Assembly (NCBI GenBank): GCA_947095585.1
Contig: OX352764.1
Location: 62,001-126,000 of the forward strand
Source: Nephrocerus scutellatus
Taxonomy: Eukaryota > Arthropoda > Insecta > Diptera > Pipunculidae
Length of the DNA: 64,000 bases
Direction of reading: 5' to 3'
Shown here: in pieces, positions 11,813-26,520 of the stretch
How positions within the stretch are numbered: position 1 is the stretch's first letter
Layout of the letters: each line of letters starts with the position of its first letter
Notes under the pieces: model-generated
Told to the model about the DNA's origin: nothing
Databases searched by the model: none
Seen by the model: the letters and a program-made list of their open reading frames with translations, nothing else
Made by a program: the position numbers and the translations under genes

Positions 11813-14800
11813 TTTGGCTACATTATTGGTATCATTGGAAAGCTTGAGTTTCAGGCTACAAAATATATTCATATGGTTGGACAGTATAGGCAAGGCTAAC
11901 AGACCTTCAGCGCATTGAAGCACATTTCTCACATTTTACACTCATACATTTTAAGAGGTTTTTGGATCAAAAGTGGCAGTAAAGTTGGGAGGTTTGACTA
12001 CATTATTGGTATCATTGGAAAGCTTGAGTTTCAGGCTACAAAATATTCTCATATGGTTGGACAGTATAGGCAAGGCTAACAGACCTTCAGCGCATTGAAG
12101 CACATTTCTCACATTTTACACTCATACATTTTAAGAGGTTTTTGGATCAAAAGTGGCAGTAAAGTTGGGAGGTTTGACTACATTATTGGTATCATTGGAA
12201 AGCTTGAGTTTCAGGCTACAAAATATTCTCATACTGTTGGACAGTATAGGCAAAGCTAACAGACCTTCAGCGCTTTGAAGCACATTTTTCACATTTTACA
12301 CTCATACATTTTAAGAGGTTTTTGGATCAAAAGTGGCAGTAAAGTTGGGAGGGTTGACCACATTATTGGTACCATTGGAAAGCTTGCATTTCAGGCTACA
12401 AAATATACTCATATATTTGGACAGTATAGGCAAGGCTAACAGACCTTCAGCGAATTGAAGCATATTTCTCACATTTTACACTCATACATTTTAAGAGGTT
12501 TTTGGATCAAAAGTGGCAGTAAAGTTGGGAGGTTTGACCACATTATTGGTACCATTGGAAAGCTTGCATTTCAGGCTACAAAATATACTCATATATTTGG
12601 ACAGTATAGGCAAGGCTAACAGACCTTCAGCGAATTGAAGCATATTTCTCACATTTTACACTCATACATTTTAAGAGGTTTTTGGATCAAAAGTGGCAGT
12701 AAAGTTGGGAGGTTTGGCTACATTATTGGTATCATTGGAAAGCTTGAGTTTCAGGCTACAAAATATATTCATATGGTTGGACAGTATAGGCAAGGCTAAC
12801 AGACCTTCAGCGCATTGAAGCACATTTCTCACATTTTACACTCATACATTTTAAGAGGTTTTTGGATCAAAAGTGGCAGTAAAGTTGGGAGGTTTGACTA
12901 CATTATTGGTATCATTGGAAAGCTTGAGTTTCAGGCTACAAAATATTCTCATACTGTTGGACAGTATAGGCAAAGCTAACAGACCTTCAGCGCATTGAAG
13001 CACATTTTTCACATTTTACACTCATACATTTTAAGAGGTTTTTGGATCAAAAGTGGCAGTAAAGTTGGGAGGGTTGACCACATTATTGGTACCATTGGAA
13101 AGCTTGCATTTCAGGCTACAAAATATGCTCATATATTTGGACAGTATAGGCAAGGCTAACAGACCTTCAGCGAATTGAAGCATATTTCTCACATTTTACA
13201 CTCATACATTTTAAGAGGTTTTTGGATCAAAAGTGGCAGTAAAGTTGGGAGGTTTGACTACATTATTGGTATCATTGGAAAGCTTGAGTTTCAGGCTACA
13301 AAATATTCTCATACTGTTGGACAGTATAGGCAAAGCTAACAGACCTTCAGCGCATTGAAGCACATTTTTCACATTTTACACTCATACATTTTAAGAGGTT
13401 TTTGGATCAAAAGTGGCAGTAAAGTTGGGAGGTTTGGCTACATTATTGGTATCATTGGAAAGCTTGAGTTTCAGGCTACAAAATATATTCATATGGTTGG
13501 ACAGTATAGGCAAGGCTAACAGACCTTCAGCGCATTGAAGCACATTTCTCACATTTTACACTCATACATTTTAAGAGGTTTTTGGATCAAAAGTGGCAGT
13601 AAAGTTGGGAGGGTTGACCACATTATTGGTACCATTGGAAAGCTTGCATTTCAGGCTACAAAATATGCTCATATATTTGGACAGTATAGGCAAGGCTAAC
13701 AGACCTTCAGCGAATTGAAGCATATTTCTCACATTTTACACTCATACATTTTAAGAGGTTTTTGGATCAAAAGTGGCAGTAAAGTTGGGAGGTTTGGCTA
13801 CATTATTGGTATCATTGGAAAGCTTGAGTTTCAGGCTACAAAATATATTCATATGGTTGGACAGTATAGGCAAGGCTAACAGACCTTCAGCGCATTGAAG
13901 CACATTTCTCACATTTTACACTCATACATTTTAAGAGGTTTTTGGATCAAAAGTGGCAGTAAAGTTGGGAGGTTTGACTACATTATTGGTATCATTGGAA
14001 AGCTTGAGTTTCAGGCTACAAAATATTCTCATACTGTTGGACAGTATAGGCAAAGCTAACAGACCTTCAGCGCATTGAAGCACATTTTTCACATTTTACA
14101 CTCATACATTTTAAGAGGTTTTTGGATCAAAAGTGGCAGTAAAGTTGGGAGGGTTGACCACATTATTGGTACCATTGGAAAGCTTGCATTTCAGGCTACA
14201 AAATATGCTCATATATTTGGACAGTATAGGCAAGGCTAACAGACCTTCAGCGAATTGAAGCATATTTCTCACATTTTACACTCATACATTTTAAGAGGTT
14301 TTTGGATCAAAAGTGGCAGTAAAGTTGGGAGGTTTGACTACATTATTGGTATCATTGGAAAGCTTGAGTTTCAGGCTACAAAATATTCTCATACTGTTGG
14401 ACAGTATAGGCAAAGCTAACAGACCTTCAGCGCATTGAAGCACATTTTTCACATTTTACACTCATACATTTTAAGAGGTTTTTGGATCAAAAGTGGCAGT
14501 AAAGTTGGGAGGGTTGACCACATTATTGGTACCATTGGAAAGCTTGCATTTCAGGCTACAAAATATACTCATATATTTGGACAGTATAGGCAAGGCTAAC
14601 AGACCTTCAGCGAATTGAAGCATATTTCTCACATTTTACACTCATACATTTTAAGAGGTTTTTGGATCAAAAGTGGCAGTAAAGTTGGGAGGTTTGACCA
14701 CATTATTGGTACCATTGGAAAGCTTGCATTTCAGGCTACAAAATATACTCATATATTTGGACAGTATAGGCAAGGCTAACAGACCTTCAGCGAATTGAAG

Positions 14801-14849
14801 CATATTTCTCACATTTTACACTCATACATTTTAAGAGGTTTTTGGATCA

Positions 14850-17340
14850 AAAGTGGCAGTAAAGTTGGGAGGTTTGGCTACATTATTGGTATCATTGGAA
14901 AGCTTGAGTTTCAGGCTACAAAATATATTCATATGGTTGGACAGTATAGGCAAGGCTAACAGACCTTCAGCGCATTGAAGCACATTTCTCACATTTTACA
15001 CTCATACATTTTAAGAGGTTTTTGGATCAAAAGTGGCAGTAAAGTTGGGAGGTTTGACTACATTATTGGTATCATTGGAAAGCTTGAGTTTCAGGCTACA
15101 AAATATTCTCATACTGTTGGACAGTATAGGCAAAGCTAACAGACCTTCAGCGCATTGAAGCACATTTTTCACATTTTACACTCATACATTTTAAGAGGTT
15201 TTTGGATCAAAAGTGGCAGTAAAGTTGGGAGGGTTGACCACATTATTGGTACCATTGGAAAGCTTGCATTTCAGGCTACAAAATATGCTCATATATTTGG
15301 ACAGTATAGGCAAGGCTAACAGACCTTCAGCGAATTGAAGCATATTTCTCACATTTTACACTCATACATTTTAAGAGGTTTTTGGATCAAAAGTGGCAGT
15401 AAAGTTGGGAGTTTTGACCACATTATTGGTATCATTGGAAAGCTTGTGTTTCAGGCTACAAAATATACTCATGTGGTTGGACAGTATAGGCAAGGCTAAC
15501 AGACCTTCAGCGCATTGAAGCACATTTTTCACATTTTACACTCATACATTTTAAGAGGTTTTTGGATCAAAAGTGGCAGTAAAGTTGGGAGGTTTGGCTA
15601 CATTATTGGTATCATTGGAAAGCTTGAGTTTCAGGCTACAAAATATATTCATATGGTTGGACAGTATAGGCAAGGCTAACAGACCTTCAGCGCATTGAAG
15701 CACATTTCTCACATTTTACACTCATACATTTTAAGAGGTTTTTGGATCAAAAGTGGCAGTAAAGTTGGGAGGGTTGACCACATTATTGGTACCATTGGAA
15801 AGCTTGCATTTCAGGCTACAAAATATGCTCATATATTTGGACAGTATAGGCAAGGCTAACAGACCTTCAGCGAATTGAAGCATATTTCTCACATTTTACA
15901 CTCATACATTTTAAGAGGTTTTTGGATCAAAAGTGGCAGTAAAGTTGGGAGGTTTGGCTACATTATTGGTATCATTGGAAAGCTTGAGTTTCAGGCTACA
16001 AAATATATTCATATGGTTGGACAGTATAGGCAAGGCTAACAGACCTTCAGCGCATTGAAGCACATTTCTCACATTTTACACTCATACATTTTAAGAGGTT
16101 TTTGGATCAAAAGTGGCAGTAAAGTTGGGAGGTTTGACTACATTATTGGTATCATTGGAAAGCTTGAGTTTCAGGCTACAAAATATTCTCATACTGTTGG
16201 ACAGTATAGGCAAAGCTAACAGACCTTCAGCGCATTGAAGCACATTTTTCACATTTTACACTCATACATTTTAAGAGGTTTTTGGATCAAAAGTGGCAGT
16301 AAAGTTGGGAGGGTTGACCACATTATTGGTACCATTGGAAAGCTTGCATTTCAGGCTACAAAATATACTCATATATTTGGACAGTATAGGCAAGGCTAAC
16401 AGACCTTCAGCGAATTGAAGCATATTTCTCACATTTTACACTCATACATTTTAAGAGGTTTTTGGATCAAAAGTGGCAGTAAAGTTGGGAGGGTTGACCA
16501 CATTATTGGTACCATTGGAAAGCTTGCATTTCAGGCTACAAAATATGCTCATATATTTGGACAATATAGGCAAGGCTAACAGACCTTCAGCGAATTGAAG
16601 CATATTTCTCACATTTTACACTCATACATTTTAAGAGGTTTTTGGATCAAAAGTGGCAGTAAAGTTTGGAGGTTTGACCACATTATTGGTATCATTGGAA
16701 AGCTTGTGTTTCAGGCTACAAAATATACTCATGTGGTTGGACAGTATAGGCAAGGCTAACAGACCTTCAGCGCATTGAAGCACATTTTTCACATTTTACA
16801 CTCATACATTTTAAGAGGTTTTTGGATCAAAAGTGGCAGTAAAGTTGGGAGGTTTGACCACATTATTGGTATCATTGGAAAGCTTGCATTTCACGCTACA
16901 AAATATACTCATATGGTTGGACAGTATAGGCAAGGCTAACAGACCTTCAGCGCATTGAAGCACATTTTTCACATTTTACACTCATACATTTTAAGAGGTT
17001 TTTGGATCAAAAGTGGCAGTAAAGTTGGGAGGTTTGACCACATTATTGGTATCATTGGAAAGCTTGCATTTCACGCTACAAAATATACTCATATGGTTGG
17101 ACAGTATAGGCAAGGCTAACAGACCTTCAGCGCATTGAAGCACATTTTTCACATTTTACACTCATACATTTTAAGAGGTTTTTGGATCAAAAGTGGCAGT
17201 AAAGTTGGGAGGTTTGACCACATATTGGTATCATTGGAAAGCTTGTGTTTCAGGCTACAAAATATACTCATGTGGTTGGACAGTATAGGCAAGGCTAACA
17301 GACCTTCAGCGCATTGAAGCACATTTTTCACATTTTACAC
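14850..17340 (-). repeat. 2.5-kb higher-order block, copy 1 of a pair 14.94 kb apart
   Basis: Monomer order E-C-D-F-E-D-E-C-B-D-F-X-X-F, where X carries TCACGCTAC and the F before the X pair carries AAAGTTTGGAGG. The same order and diagnostic bases recur at 29790-32280. This copy alone has the 1-bp deletion near 17223 and ACAATATAGG at 16561. Confidence 0.8.
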
Positions 17341-18429
17341 TCATACATTTTAAGAGGTTTTTGGATCAAAAGTGGCAGTAAAGTTGGGAGGGTTGACCAC
17401 ATTATTGGTACCATTGGAAAGCTTGCATTTCAGGCTACAAAATATACTCATATATTTGGACAGTATAGGCAAGGCTAACAGACCTTCAGCGAATTGAAGC
17501 ATATTTCTCACATTTTACACTCATACATTTTAAGAGGTTTTTGGATCAAAAGTGGCAGTAAAGTTGGGAGGTTTGACCATATTATTGGTATCATTGGAAA
17601 GCTTGTGTTTCAGGCTACAAAATATACTCATGTGGTTGGACAGTATAGGCAAGGCTAACAGAACTTCAGCGCATTGAAGCACATTTTTCACATTTTACAC
17701 TCATACATTTTAAGAGGTTTTTGGATCAAAAGTGGCAGTAAAGTTGGGAGGTTTGACCACATTATTGGTATCATTGGAAAGCTTGAGTTTCAGGCTACAA
17801 AATATATTCATATGGTTGGACAGTATAGGCAAGGCTAACAGACCTTCAGCGCATTGAAGCACATTTCTCACATTTTACACTCATACATTTTAAGAGGTTT
17901 TTGGATCAAAAGTGGCAGTAAAGTTGGGAGGTTTGACTACATTATTGGTATCATTGGAAAGCTTGAGTTTCAGGCTACAAAATATTCTCATACTGTTGGA
18001 CAGTATAGGCAAAGCTAACAGACCTTCAGCGCATTGAAGCACATTTTTCACATTTTACACTCATACATTTTAAGAGGTTTTTGGATCAAAAGTGGCAGTA
18101 AAGTTGGGAGGGTTGACCACATTATTGGTACCATTGGAAAGCTTGCATTTCAGGCTACAAAATATACTCATATATTTGGACAGTATAGGCAAGGCTAACA
18201 GACCTTCAGCGAATTGAAGCATATTTCTCACATTTTACACTCATACATTTTAAGAGGTTTTTGGATCAAAAGTGGCAGTAAAGTTGGGAGGTTTGACCAC
18301 ATTATTGGTACCATTGGAAAGCTTGCATTTCAGGCTACAAAATATATTCATATATTTCGACAGTATAGGCAAGGCTAACAGACCGTCAGCGAATTGAAGC
18401 ATATTTCTCACATTTTACACTCATACATT

Positions 18430-20580
18430 TTAAGAGGTTTTTGGATCAAAAGTGGCAGTAAAGTTGGGAGGTTTGGCTACATTATTGGTATCATTGGAAA
18501 GCTTGAGTTTCAGGCTACAAAATATATTCATATGGTTGGACAGTATAGGCAAGGCTAACAGACCTTCAGCGCATTGAAGCACATTTCTCACATTTTACAC
18601 TCATACATTTTAAGAGGTTTTTGGATCAAAAGTGGCAGTAAAGTTGGGAGGTTTGACTACATTATTGGTATCATTGGAAAGCTTGAGTTTCAGGCTACAA
18701 AATATTCTCATACTGTTGGACAGTATAGGCAAAGCTAACAGACCTTCAGCGCATTGAAGCACATTTTTCACATTTTACACTCATACATTTTAAGAGGTTT
18801 TTGGATCAAAAGTGGCAGTAAAGTTGGGAGGGTTGACCACATTATTGGTACCATTGGAAAGCTTGCATTTCAGGCTACAAAATATGCTCATATATTGGGA
18901 CAGTATAGGCAAGGCTAACAGACCTTCAGCGAATTGAAGCATATTTCTCACATTTTACACTCATACATTTTAAGAGGTTTTTGGATCAAAAGTGGCAGTA
19001 AAGTTGGGAGTTTTGACCACATTATTGGTATCATTGGAAAGCTTGTGTTTCAGGCTACAAAATATACTCATGTGGTTGGACAGTATAGGCAAGGCTAACA
19101 GACCTTCAGCGCATTGAAGCACATTTTTCACATTTTACACTCATACATTTTAAGAGGTTTTTGGATCAAAAGTGGCAGTAAAGTTGGGAGGTTTGGCTAC
19201 ATTATTGGTATCATTGGAAAGCTTGAGTTTCAGGCTACAAAATATATTCATATGGTTGGACAGTATAGGCAAGGCTAACAGACCTTCAGCGCATTGAAGC
19301 ACATTTCTCACATTTTACACTCATACATTTTAAGAGGTTTTTGGATCAAAAGTGGCAGTAAAGTTGGGAGGGTTGACCACATTATTGGTACCATTGGAAA
19401 GCTTGCATTTCAGGCTACAAAATATGCTCATATATTTGGACAGTATAGGCAAGGCTAACAGACCTTCAGCGAATTGAAGCATATTTCTCACATTTTACAC
19501 TCATACATTTTAAGAGGTTTTTGGATCAAAAGTGGCAGTAAAGTTGGGAGGTTTGGCTACATTATTGGTATCATTGGAAAGCTTGAGTTTCAGGCTACAA
19601 AATATATTCATATGGTTGGACAGTATAGGCAAGGCTAACAGACCTTCAGCGCATTGAAGCACATTTCTCACATTTTACACTCATACATTTTAAGAGGTTT
19701 TTGGATCAAAAGTGGCAGTAAAGTTGGGAGGTTTGACTACATTATTGGTATCATTGGAAAGCTTGAGTTTCAGGCTACAAAATATTCTCATACTGTTGGA
19801 CAGTATAGGCAAAGCTAACAGACCTTCAGCGCATTGAAGCACATTTTTCACATTTTACACTCATACATTTTAAGAGGTTTTTGGATCAAAAGTGGCAGTA
19901 AAGTTGGGAGGGTTGACCACATTATTGGTACCATTGGAAAGCTTGCATTTCAGGCTACAAAATATGCTCATATATTTGGACAGTATAGGCAAGGCTAACA
20001 GACCTTCAGCGAATTGAAGCATATTTCTCACATTTTACACTCATACATTTTAAGAGGTTTTTGGATCAAAAGTGGCAGTAAAGTTGGGAGGTTTGACTAC
20101 ATTATTGGTATCATTGGAAAGCTTGAGTTTCAGGCTACAAAATATTCTCATACTGTTGGACAGTATAGGCAAAGCTAACAGACCTTCAGCGCATTGAAGC
20201 ACATTTTTCACATTTTACACTCATACATTTTAAGAGGTTTTTGGATCAAAAGTGGCAGTAAAGTTGGGAGGGTTGACCACATTATTGGTACCATTGGAAA
20301 GCTTGCATTTCAGGCTACAAAATATACTCATATATTTGGACAGTATAGGCAAGGCTAACAGACCTTCAGCGAATTGAAGCATATTTCTCACATTTTACAC
20401 TCATACATTTTAAGAGGTTTTTGGATCAAAAGTGGCAGTAAAGTTGGGAGGTTTGACCACATTATTGGTACCATTGGAAAGCTTGCATTTCAGGCTACAA
20501 AATATATTCATATATTTCGACAGTATAGGCAAGGCTAACAGACCTTCAGCGAATTGAAGCATATTTCTCACATTTTACAC
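18430..20580 (-). repeat. 12-mer higher-order repeat in inverted orientation
   Basis: Reading left to right the types are E-C-D-F-E-D-E-C-D-C-B-A, exactly the reverse of the 12-mer at 181-2340. The A monomer is marked by ATATTTCGACAG at about 18355 and 20515, 2,160 bp apart. The mirrored A-B-C-E'-F' set is also present at 17570-18360. Confidence 0.85.
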
Positions 20581-23500
20581 TCATACATTTTAAGAGGTTT
20601 TTGGATCAAAAGTGGCAGTAAAGTTGGGAGGTTTGGCTACATTATTGGTATCATTGGAAAGCTTGAGTTTCAGGCTACAAAATATATTCATATGGTTGGA
20701 CAGTATAGGCAAGGCTAACAGACCTTCAGCGCATTGAAGCACATTTCTCACATTTTACACTCATACATTTTAAGAGGTTTTTGGATCAAAAGTGGCAGTA
20801 AAGTTGGGAGGTTTGACTACATTATTGATATCATTGGAAAGCTTGAGTTTCAGGCTACAAAATATTCTCATACTGTTGGACAGTATAGGCAAAGCTAACA
20901 GACCTTCAGCGCATTGAAGCACATTTTTCACATTTTACACTCATACATTTTAAGAGGTTTTTGGATCAAAAGTGGCAGTAAAGTTGGGAGGGTTGACCAC
21001 ATTATTGGTACCATTGGAAAGCTTGCATTTCAGGCTACAAAATATGCTCATATATTTGGACAGTATAGGCAAGGCTAACAGACCTTCAGCGAATTGAAGC
21101 ATATTTCTCACATTTTACACTCATACATTTTAAGAGGTTTTTGGATCAAAAGTGGCAGTAAAGTTGGGAGTTTTGACCACATTATTGGTATCATTGGAAA
21201 GCTTGTGTTTCAGGCTACAAAATATACTCATGTGGTTGGACAGTATAGGCAAGGCTAACAGACCTTCAGCGCATTGAAGCACATTTTTCACATTTTACAC
21301 TCATACATTTTAAGAGGTTTTTGGATCAAAAGTGGCAGTAAAGTTGGGAGGTTTGGCTACATTATTGGTACCATTGGAAAGCTTGCATTTCAGGCTACAA
21401 AATATATTCATATATTTCGACAGTATAGGCAAGGCTAACAGACCTTCAGCGAATTGAAGCATATTTCTCACATTTTACACTCATACATTTTAAGAGGTTT
21501 TTGGATCAAAAGTGGCAGTAAATTTGGGAGGTTTGGCTACATTATTGGTATCATTGGAAAGCTTGAGTTTCAGGCTACAAAATATTCTCATACTGTTGGA
21601 CAGTATAGGCAAAGCTAACAGACCTTCAGCGCATTGAAGCACATTTTTCACATTTTACACTCATACATTTTAAGAGGTTTTTGGATCAAAAGTGGCAGTA
21701 AAGTTGGGAGGGTTGACCACATTATTGGTACCATTGGAAAGCTTGCATTTCAGGCTACAAAATATACTCATATATTTGGACAGTATAGGCAAGGCTAACA
21801 GACCTTTAGCGAATTGAAGCATATTTCTCACATTTTACACTCATACATTTTAAGAGGTTTTTGGATCAAAAGTGGCAGTAAAGTTGGGAGGTTTGACCAC
21901 ATTATTGGTACCATTGGAAAGCTTGCATTTCAGGCTACAAAATATATTCATATATTTCGACAGTATAGGCAAGGCTAACAGACCTTCAGCGAATTGAAGC
22001 ATATTTCTCACATTTTACACTCATACATTTTAAGAGGTTTTTGGATCAAAAGTGGCAGTAAAGTTGGGAGGTTTGGCTACATTATTGGTATCATTGGAAA
22101 GCTTGAGTTTCAGGCTACAAAATATATTCATATGGTTGGACAGTATAGGCAAGGCTAACAGACCTTCAGCGCATTGAAGCACATTTCTCACATTTTACAC
22201 TCATACATTTTAAGAGGTTTTTGGATCAAAAGTGGCAGTAAAGTTGGGAGGTTTGACTACATTATTGGTATCATTGGAAAGCTTGAGTTTCAGGCTACAA
22301 AATATTCTCATACTGTTGGACAGTATAGGCAAAGCTAACAGACCTTCAGCGCATTGAAGCACATTTTTCACATTTTACACTCATACATTTTAAGAGGTTT
22401 TTGGATCAAAAGTGGCAGTAAAGTTGGGAGGGTTGACCACATTATTGGTACCATTGGAAAGCTTGCATTTCAGGCTACAAAATATATTCATATGGTTGGA
22501 CAGTATAGGCAAGGCTAACAGACCTTCAGCGCATTGAAGCACATTTCTCACATTTTACACTCATACATTTTAAGAGGTTTTTGGATCAAAAGTGGCAGTA
22601 AAGTTGGGAGGTTTGACTACATTATTGGTATCATTGGAAAGCTTGAGTTTCAGGCTACAAAATATTCTCATACTGTTGGACAGTATAGGCAAAGCTAACA
22701 GACCTTCAGCGCATTGAAGCACATTTTTCACATTTTACACTCATACATTTTAAGAGGTTTTTGGATCAAAAGTGGCAGTAAAGTTGGGAGGGTTGACTAC
22801 ATTATTGGTACCATTGGAAAGCTTGCATTTCAGGCTACAAAATATGCTCATATATTTGGACAGTATAGGCAAGGCTAACAGACCTTCAGCGAATTGAAGC
22901 ATATTTCTCACATTTTACACTCATACATTTTAAGAGGTTTTTGGATCAAAAGTGGCAGTAAAGTTGGGAGTTTTGACCACATTATTGGTATCATTGGAAA
23001 GCTTGTGTTTCAGGCTACAAAATATACTCATGTGGTTGGACAGTATAGGCAAGGCTAACAGACCTTCAGCGCATTGAAGCACATTTTTCACATTTTACAC
23101 TCATACATTTTAAGAGGTTTTTGGATCAAAAGTGGCAGTAAAGTTGGGAGGTTTGGCTACATTATTGGTATCATTGGAAAGCTTGAGTTTCAGGCTACAA
23201 AATATATTCATATGGTTGGACAGTATAGGCAAGGCTAACAGACCTTCAGCGCATTGAAGCACATTTCTCACATTTTACACTCATACATTTTAAGAGGTTT
23301 TTGGATCAAAAGTGGCAGTAAAGTTGGGAGGGTTGACCACATTATTGGTACCATTGGAAAGCTTGCATTTCAGGCTACAAAATATGCTCATATATTTGGA
23401 CAGTATAGGCAAGGCTAACAGACCTTCAGCGAATTGAAGCATATTTCTCACATTTTACACTCATACATTTTAAGAGGTTTTTGGATCAAAAGTGGCAGTA

Positions 23501-26500
23501 AAGTTGGGAGGTTTGGCTACATTATTGGTATCATTGGAAAGCTTGAGTTTCAGGCTACAAAATATATTCATATGGTTGGACAGTATAGGCAAGGCTAACA
23601 GACCTTCAGCGCATTGAAGCACATTTCTCACATTTTACACTCATACATTTTAAGAGGTTTTTGGATCAAAAGTGGCAGTAAAGTTGGGAGGTTTGACTAC
23701 ATTATTGGTATCATTGGAAAGCTTGAGTTTCAGGCTACAAAATATTCTCATACTGTTGGACAGTATAGGCAAAGCTAACAGACCTTCAGCGCATTGAAGC
23801 ACATTTTTCACATTTTACACTCATACATTTTAAGAGGTTTTTGGATCAAAAGTGGCAGTAAAGTTGGGAGGGTTGACCACATTATTGGTACCATTGGAAA
23901 GCTTGCATTTCAGGCTACAAAATATGCTCATATATTTGGACAGTATAGGCAAGGCTAACAGACCTTCAGCGAATTGAAGCATATTTCTCACATTTTACAC
24001 TCATACATTTTAAGAGGTTTTTGGATCAAAAGTGGCAGTAAAGTTGGGAGGTTTGACTACATTATTGGTATCATTGGAAAGCTTGAGTTTCAGGCTACAA
24101 AATATTCTCATACTGTTGGACAGTATAGGCAAAGCTAACAGACCTTCAGCGCATTGAAGCACATTTTTCACATTTTACACTCATACATTTTAAGAGGTTT
24201 TTGGATCAAAAGTGGCAGTAAAGTTGGGAGGGTTGACCACATTATTGGTACCATTGGAAAGCTTGCATTTCAGGCTACAAAATATACTCATATATTTGGA
24301 CAGTATAGGCAAGGCTAACAGACCTTTAGCGAATTGAAGCATATTTCTCACATTTTACACTCATACATTTTAAGAGGTTTTTGGATCAAAAGTGGCAGTA
24401 AAGTTGGGAGGTTTGACCACATTATTGGTACCATTGGAAAGCTTGCATTTCAGGCTACAAAATATATTCATATATTTCGACAGTATAGGCAAGGCTAACA
24501 GACCTTCAGCGAATTGAAGCATATTTCTCACATTTTACACTCATACATTTTAAGAGGTTTTTGGATCAAAAGTGGCAGTAAAGTTGGGAGGTTTGGCTAC
24601 ATTATTGGTATCATTGGAAAGCTTGAGTTTCAGGCTACAAAATATATTCATATGGTTGGACAGTATAGGCAAGGCTAACAGACCTTCAGCGCATTGAAGC
24701 ACATTTCTCACATTTTACACTCATACATTTTAAGAGGTTTTTGGATCAAAAGTGGCAGTAAAGTTGGGAGGTTTGACTACATTATTGGTATCATTGGAAA
24801 GCTTGAGTTTCAGGCTACAAAATATTCTCATACTGTTGGACAGTATAGGCAAAGCTAACAGACCTTCAGCGCATTGAAGCACATTTTTCACATTTTACAC
24901 TCATACATTTTAAGAGGTTTTTGGATCAAAAGTGGCAGTAAAGTTGGGAGGGTTGACCACATTATTGGTACCATTGGAAAGCTTGCATTTCAGGCTACAA
25001 AATATGCTCATATATTTGGACAGTATAGGCAAGGCTAACAGACCTTCAGCGAATTGAAGCATATTTCTCACATTTTACACTCATACATTTTAAGAGGTTT
25101 TTGGATCAAAAGTGGCAGTAAAGTTGGGAGTTTTGACCACATTATTGGTATCATTGGAAAGCTTGTGTTTCAGGCTACAAAATATACTCATGTGGTTGGA
25201 CAGTATAGGCAAGGCTAACAGACCTTCAGCGCATTGAAGCACATTTTTCACATTTTACACTCATACATTTTAAGAGGTTTTTGGATCAAAAGTGGCAGTA
25301 AAGTTGGGAGGTTTGGCTACATTATTGGTATCATTGGAAAGCTTGAGTTTCAGGCTACAAAATATATTCATATGGTTGGACAGTATAGGCAAGGCTAACA
25401 GACCTTCAGCGCATTGAAGCACATTTCTCACATTTTACACTCATACATTTTAAGAGGTTTTTGGATCAAAAGTGGCAGTAAAGTTGGGAGGGTTGACCAC
25501 ATTATTGGTACCATTGGAAAGCTTGCATTTCAGGCTACAAAATATGCTCATATATTTGGACAGTATAGGCAAGGCTAACAGACCTTCAGCGAATTGAAGC
25601 ATATTTCTCACATTTTACACTCATACATTTTAAGAGGTTTTTGGATCAAAAGTGGCAGTAAAGTTGGGAGGTTTGGCTACATTATTGGTATCATTGGAAA
25701 GCTTGAGTTTCAGGCTACAAAATATATTCATATGGTTGGACAGTATAGGCAAGGCTAACAGACCTTCAGCGCATTGAAGCACATTTCTCACATTTTACAC
25801 TCATACATTTTAAGAGGTTTTTGGATCAAAAGTGGCAGTAAAGTTGGGAGGTTTGACTACATTATTGGTATCATTGGAAAGCTTGAGTTTCAGGCTACAA
25901 AATATTCTCATACTGTTGGACAGTATAGGCAAAGCTAACAGACCTTCAGCGCATTGAAGCACATTTTTCACATTTTACACTCATACATTTTAAGAGGTTT
26001 TTGGATCAAAAGTGGCAGTAAAGTTGGGAGGGTTGACCACATTATTGGTACCATTGGAAAGCTTGCATTTCAGGCTACAAAATATGCTCATATATTTGGA
26101 CAGTATAGGCAAGGCTAACAGACCTTCAGCGAATTGAAGCATATTTCTCACATTTTACACTCATACATTTTAAGAGGTTTTTGGATCAAAAGTGGCAGTA
26201 AAGTTGGGAGGTTTGACCACATTATTGGTATCATTGGAAAGCTTGTGTTTCAGGCTACAAAATATACTCATGTGGTTGGACAGTATAGGCAAGGCTAACA
26301 GACCTTCAGCGCATTGAAGCACATTTTTCACATTTTACACTCATACATTTTAAGAGGTTTTTGGATCAAAAGTGGCAGTAAAGTTGGGAGGTTTGACCAC
26401 ATTATTGGTATCATTGGAAAGCTTGCATTTCAGGCTACAAAATATATTCATATGGTTGGACAGTATAGGCAAGGCTAACAGACCTTCAGCGCATTGAAGC

Positions 26501-26520
26501 ACATTTCTCACATTTTACAC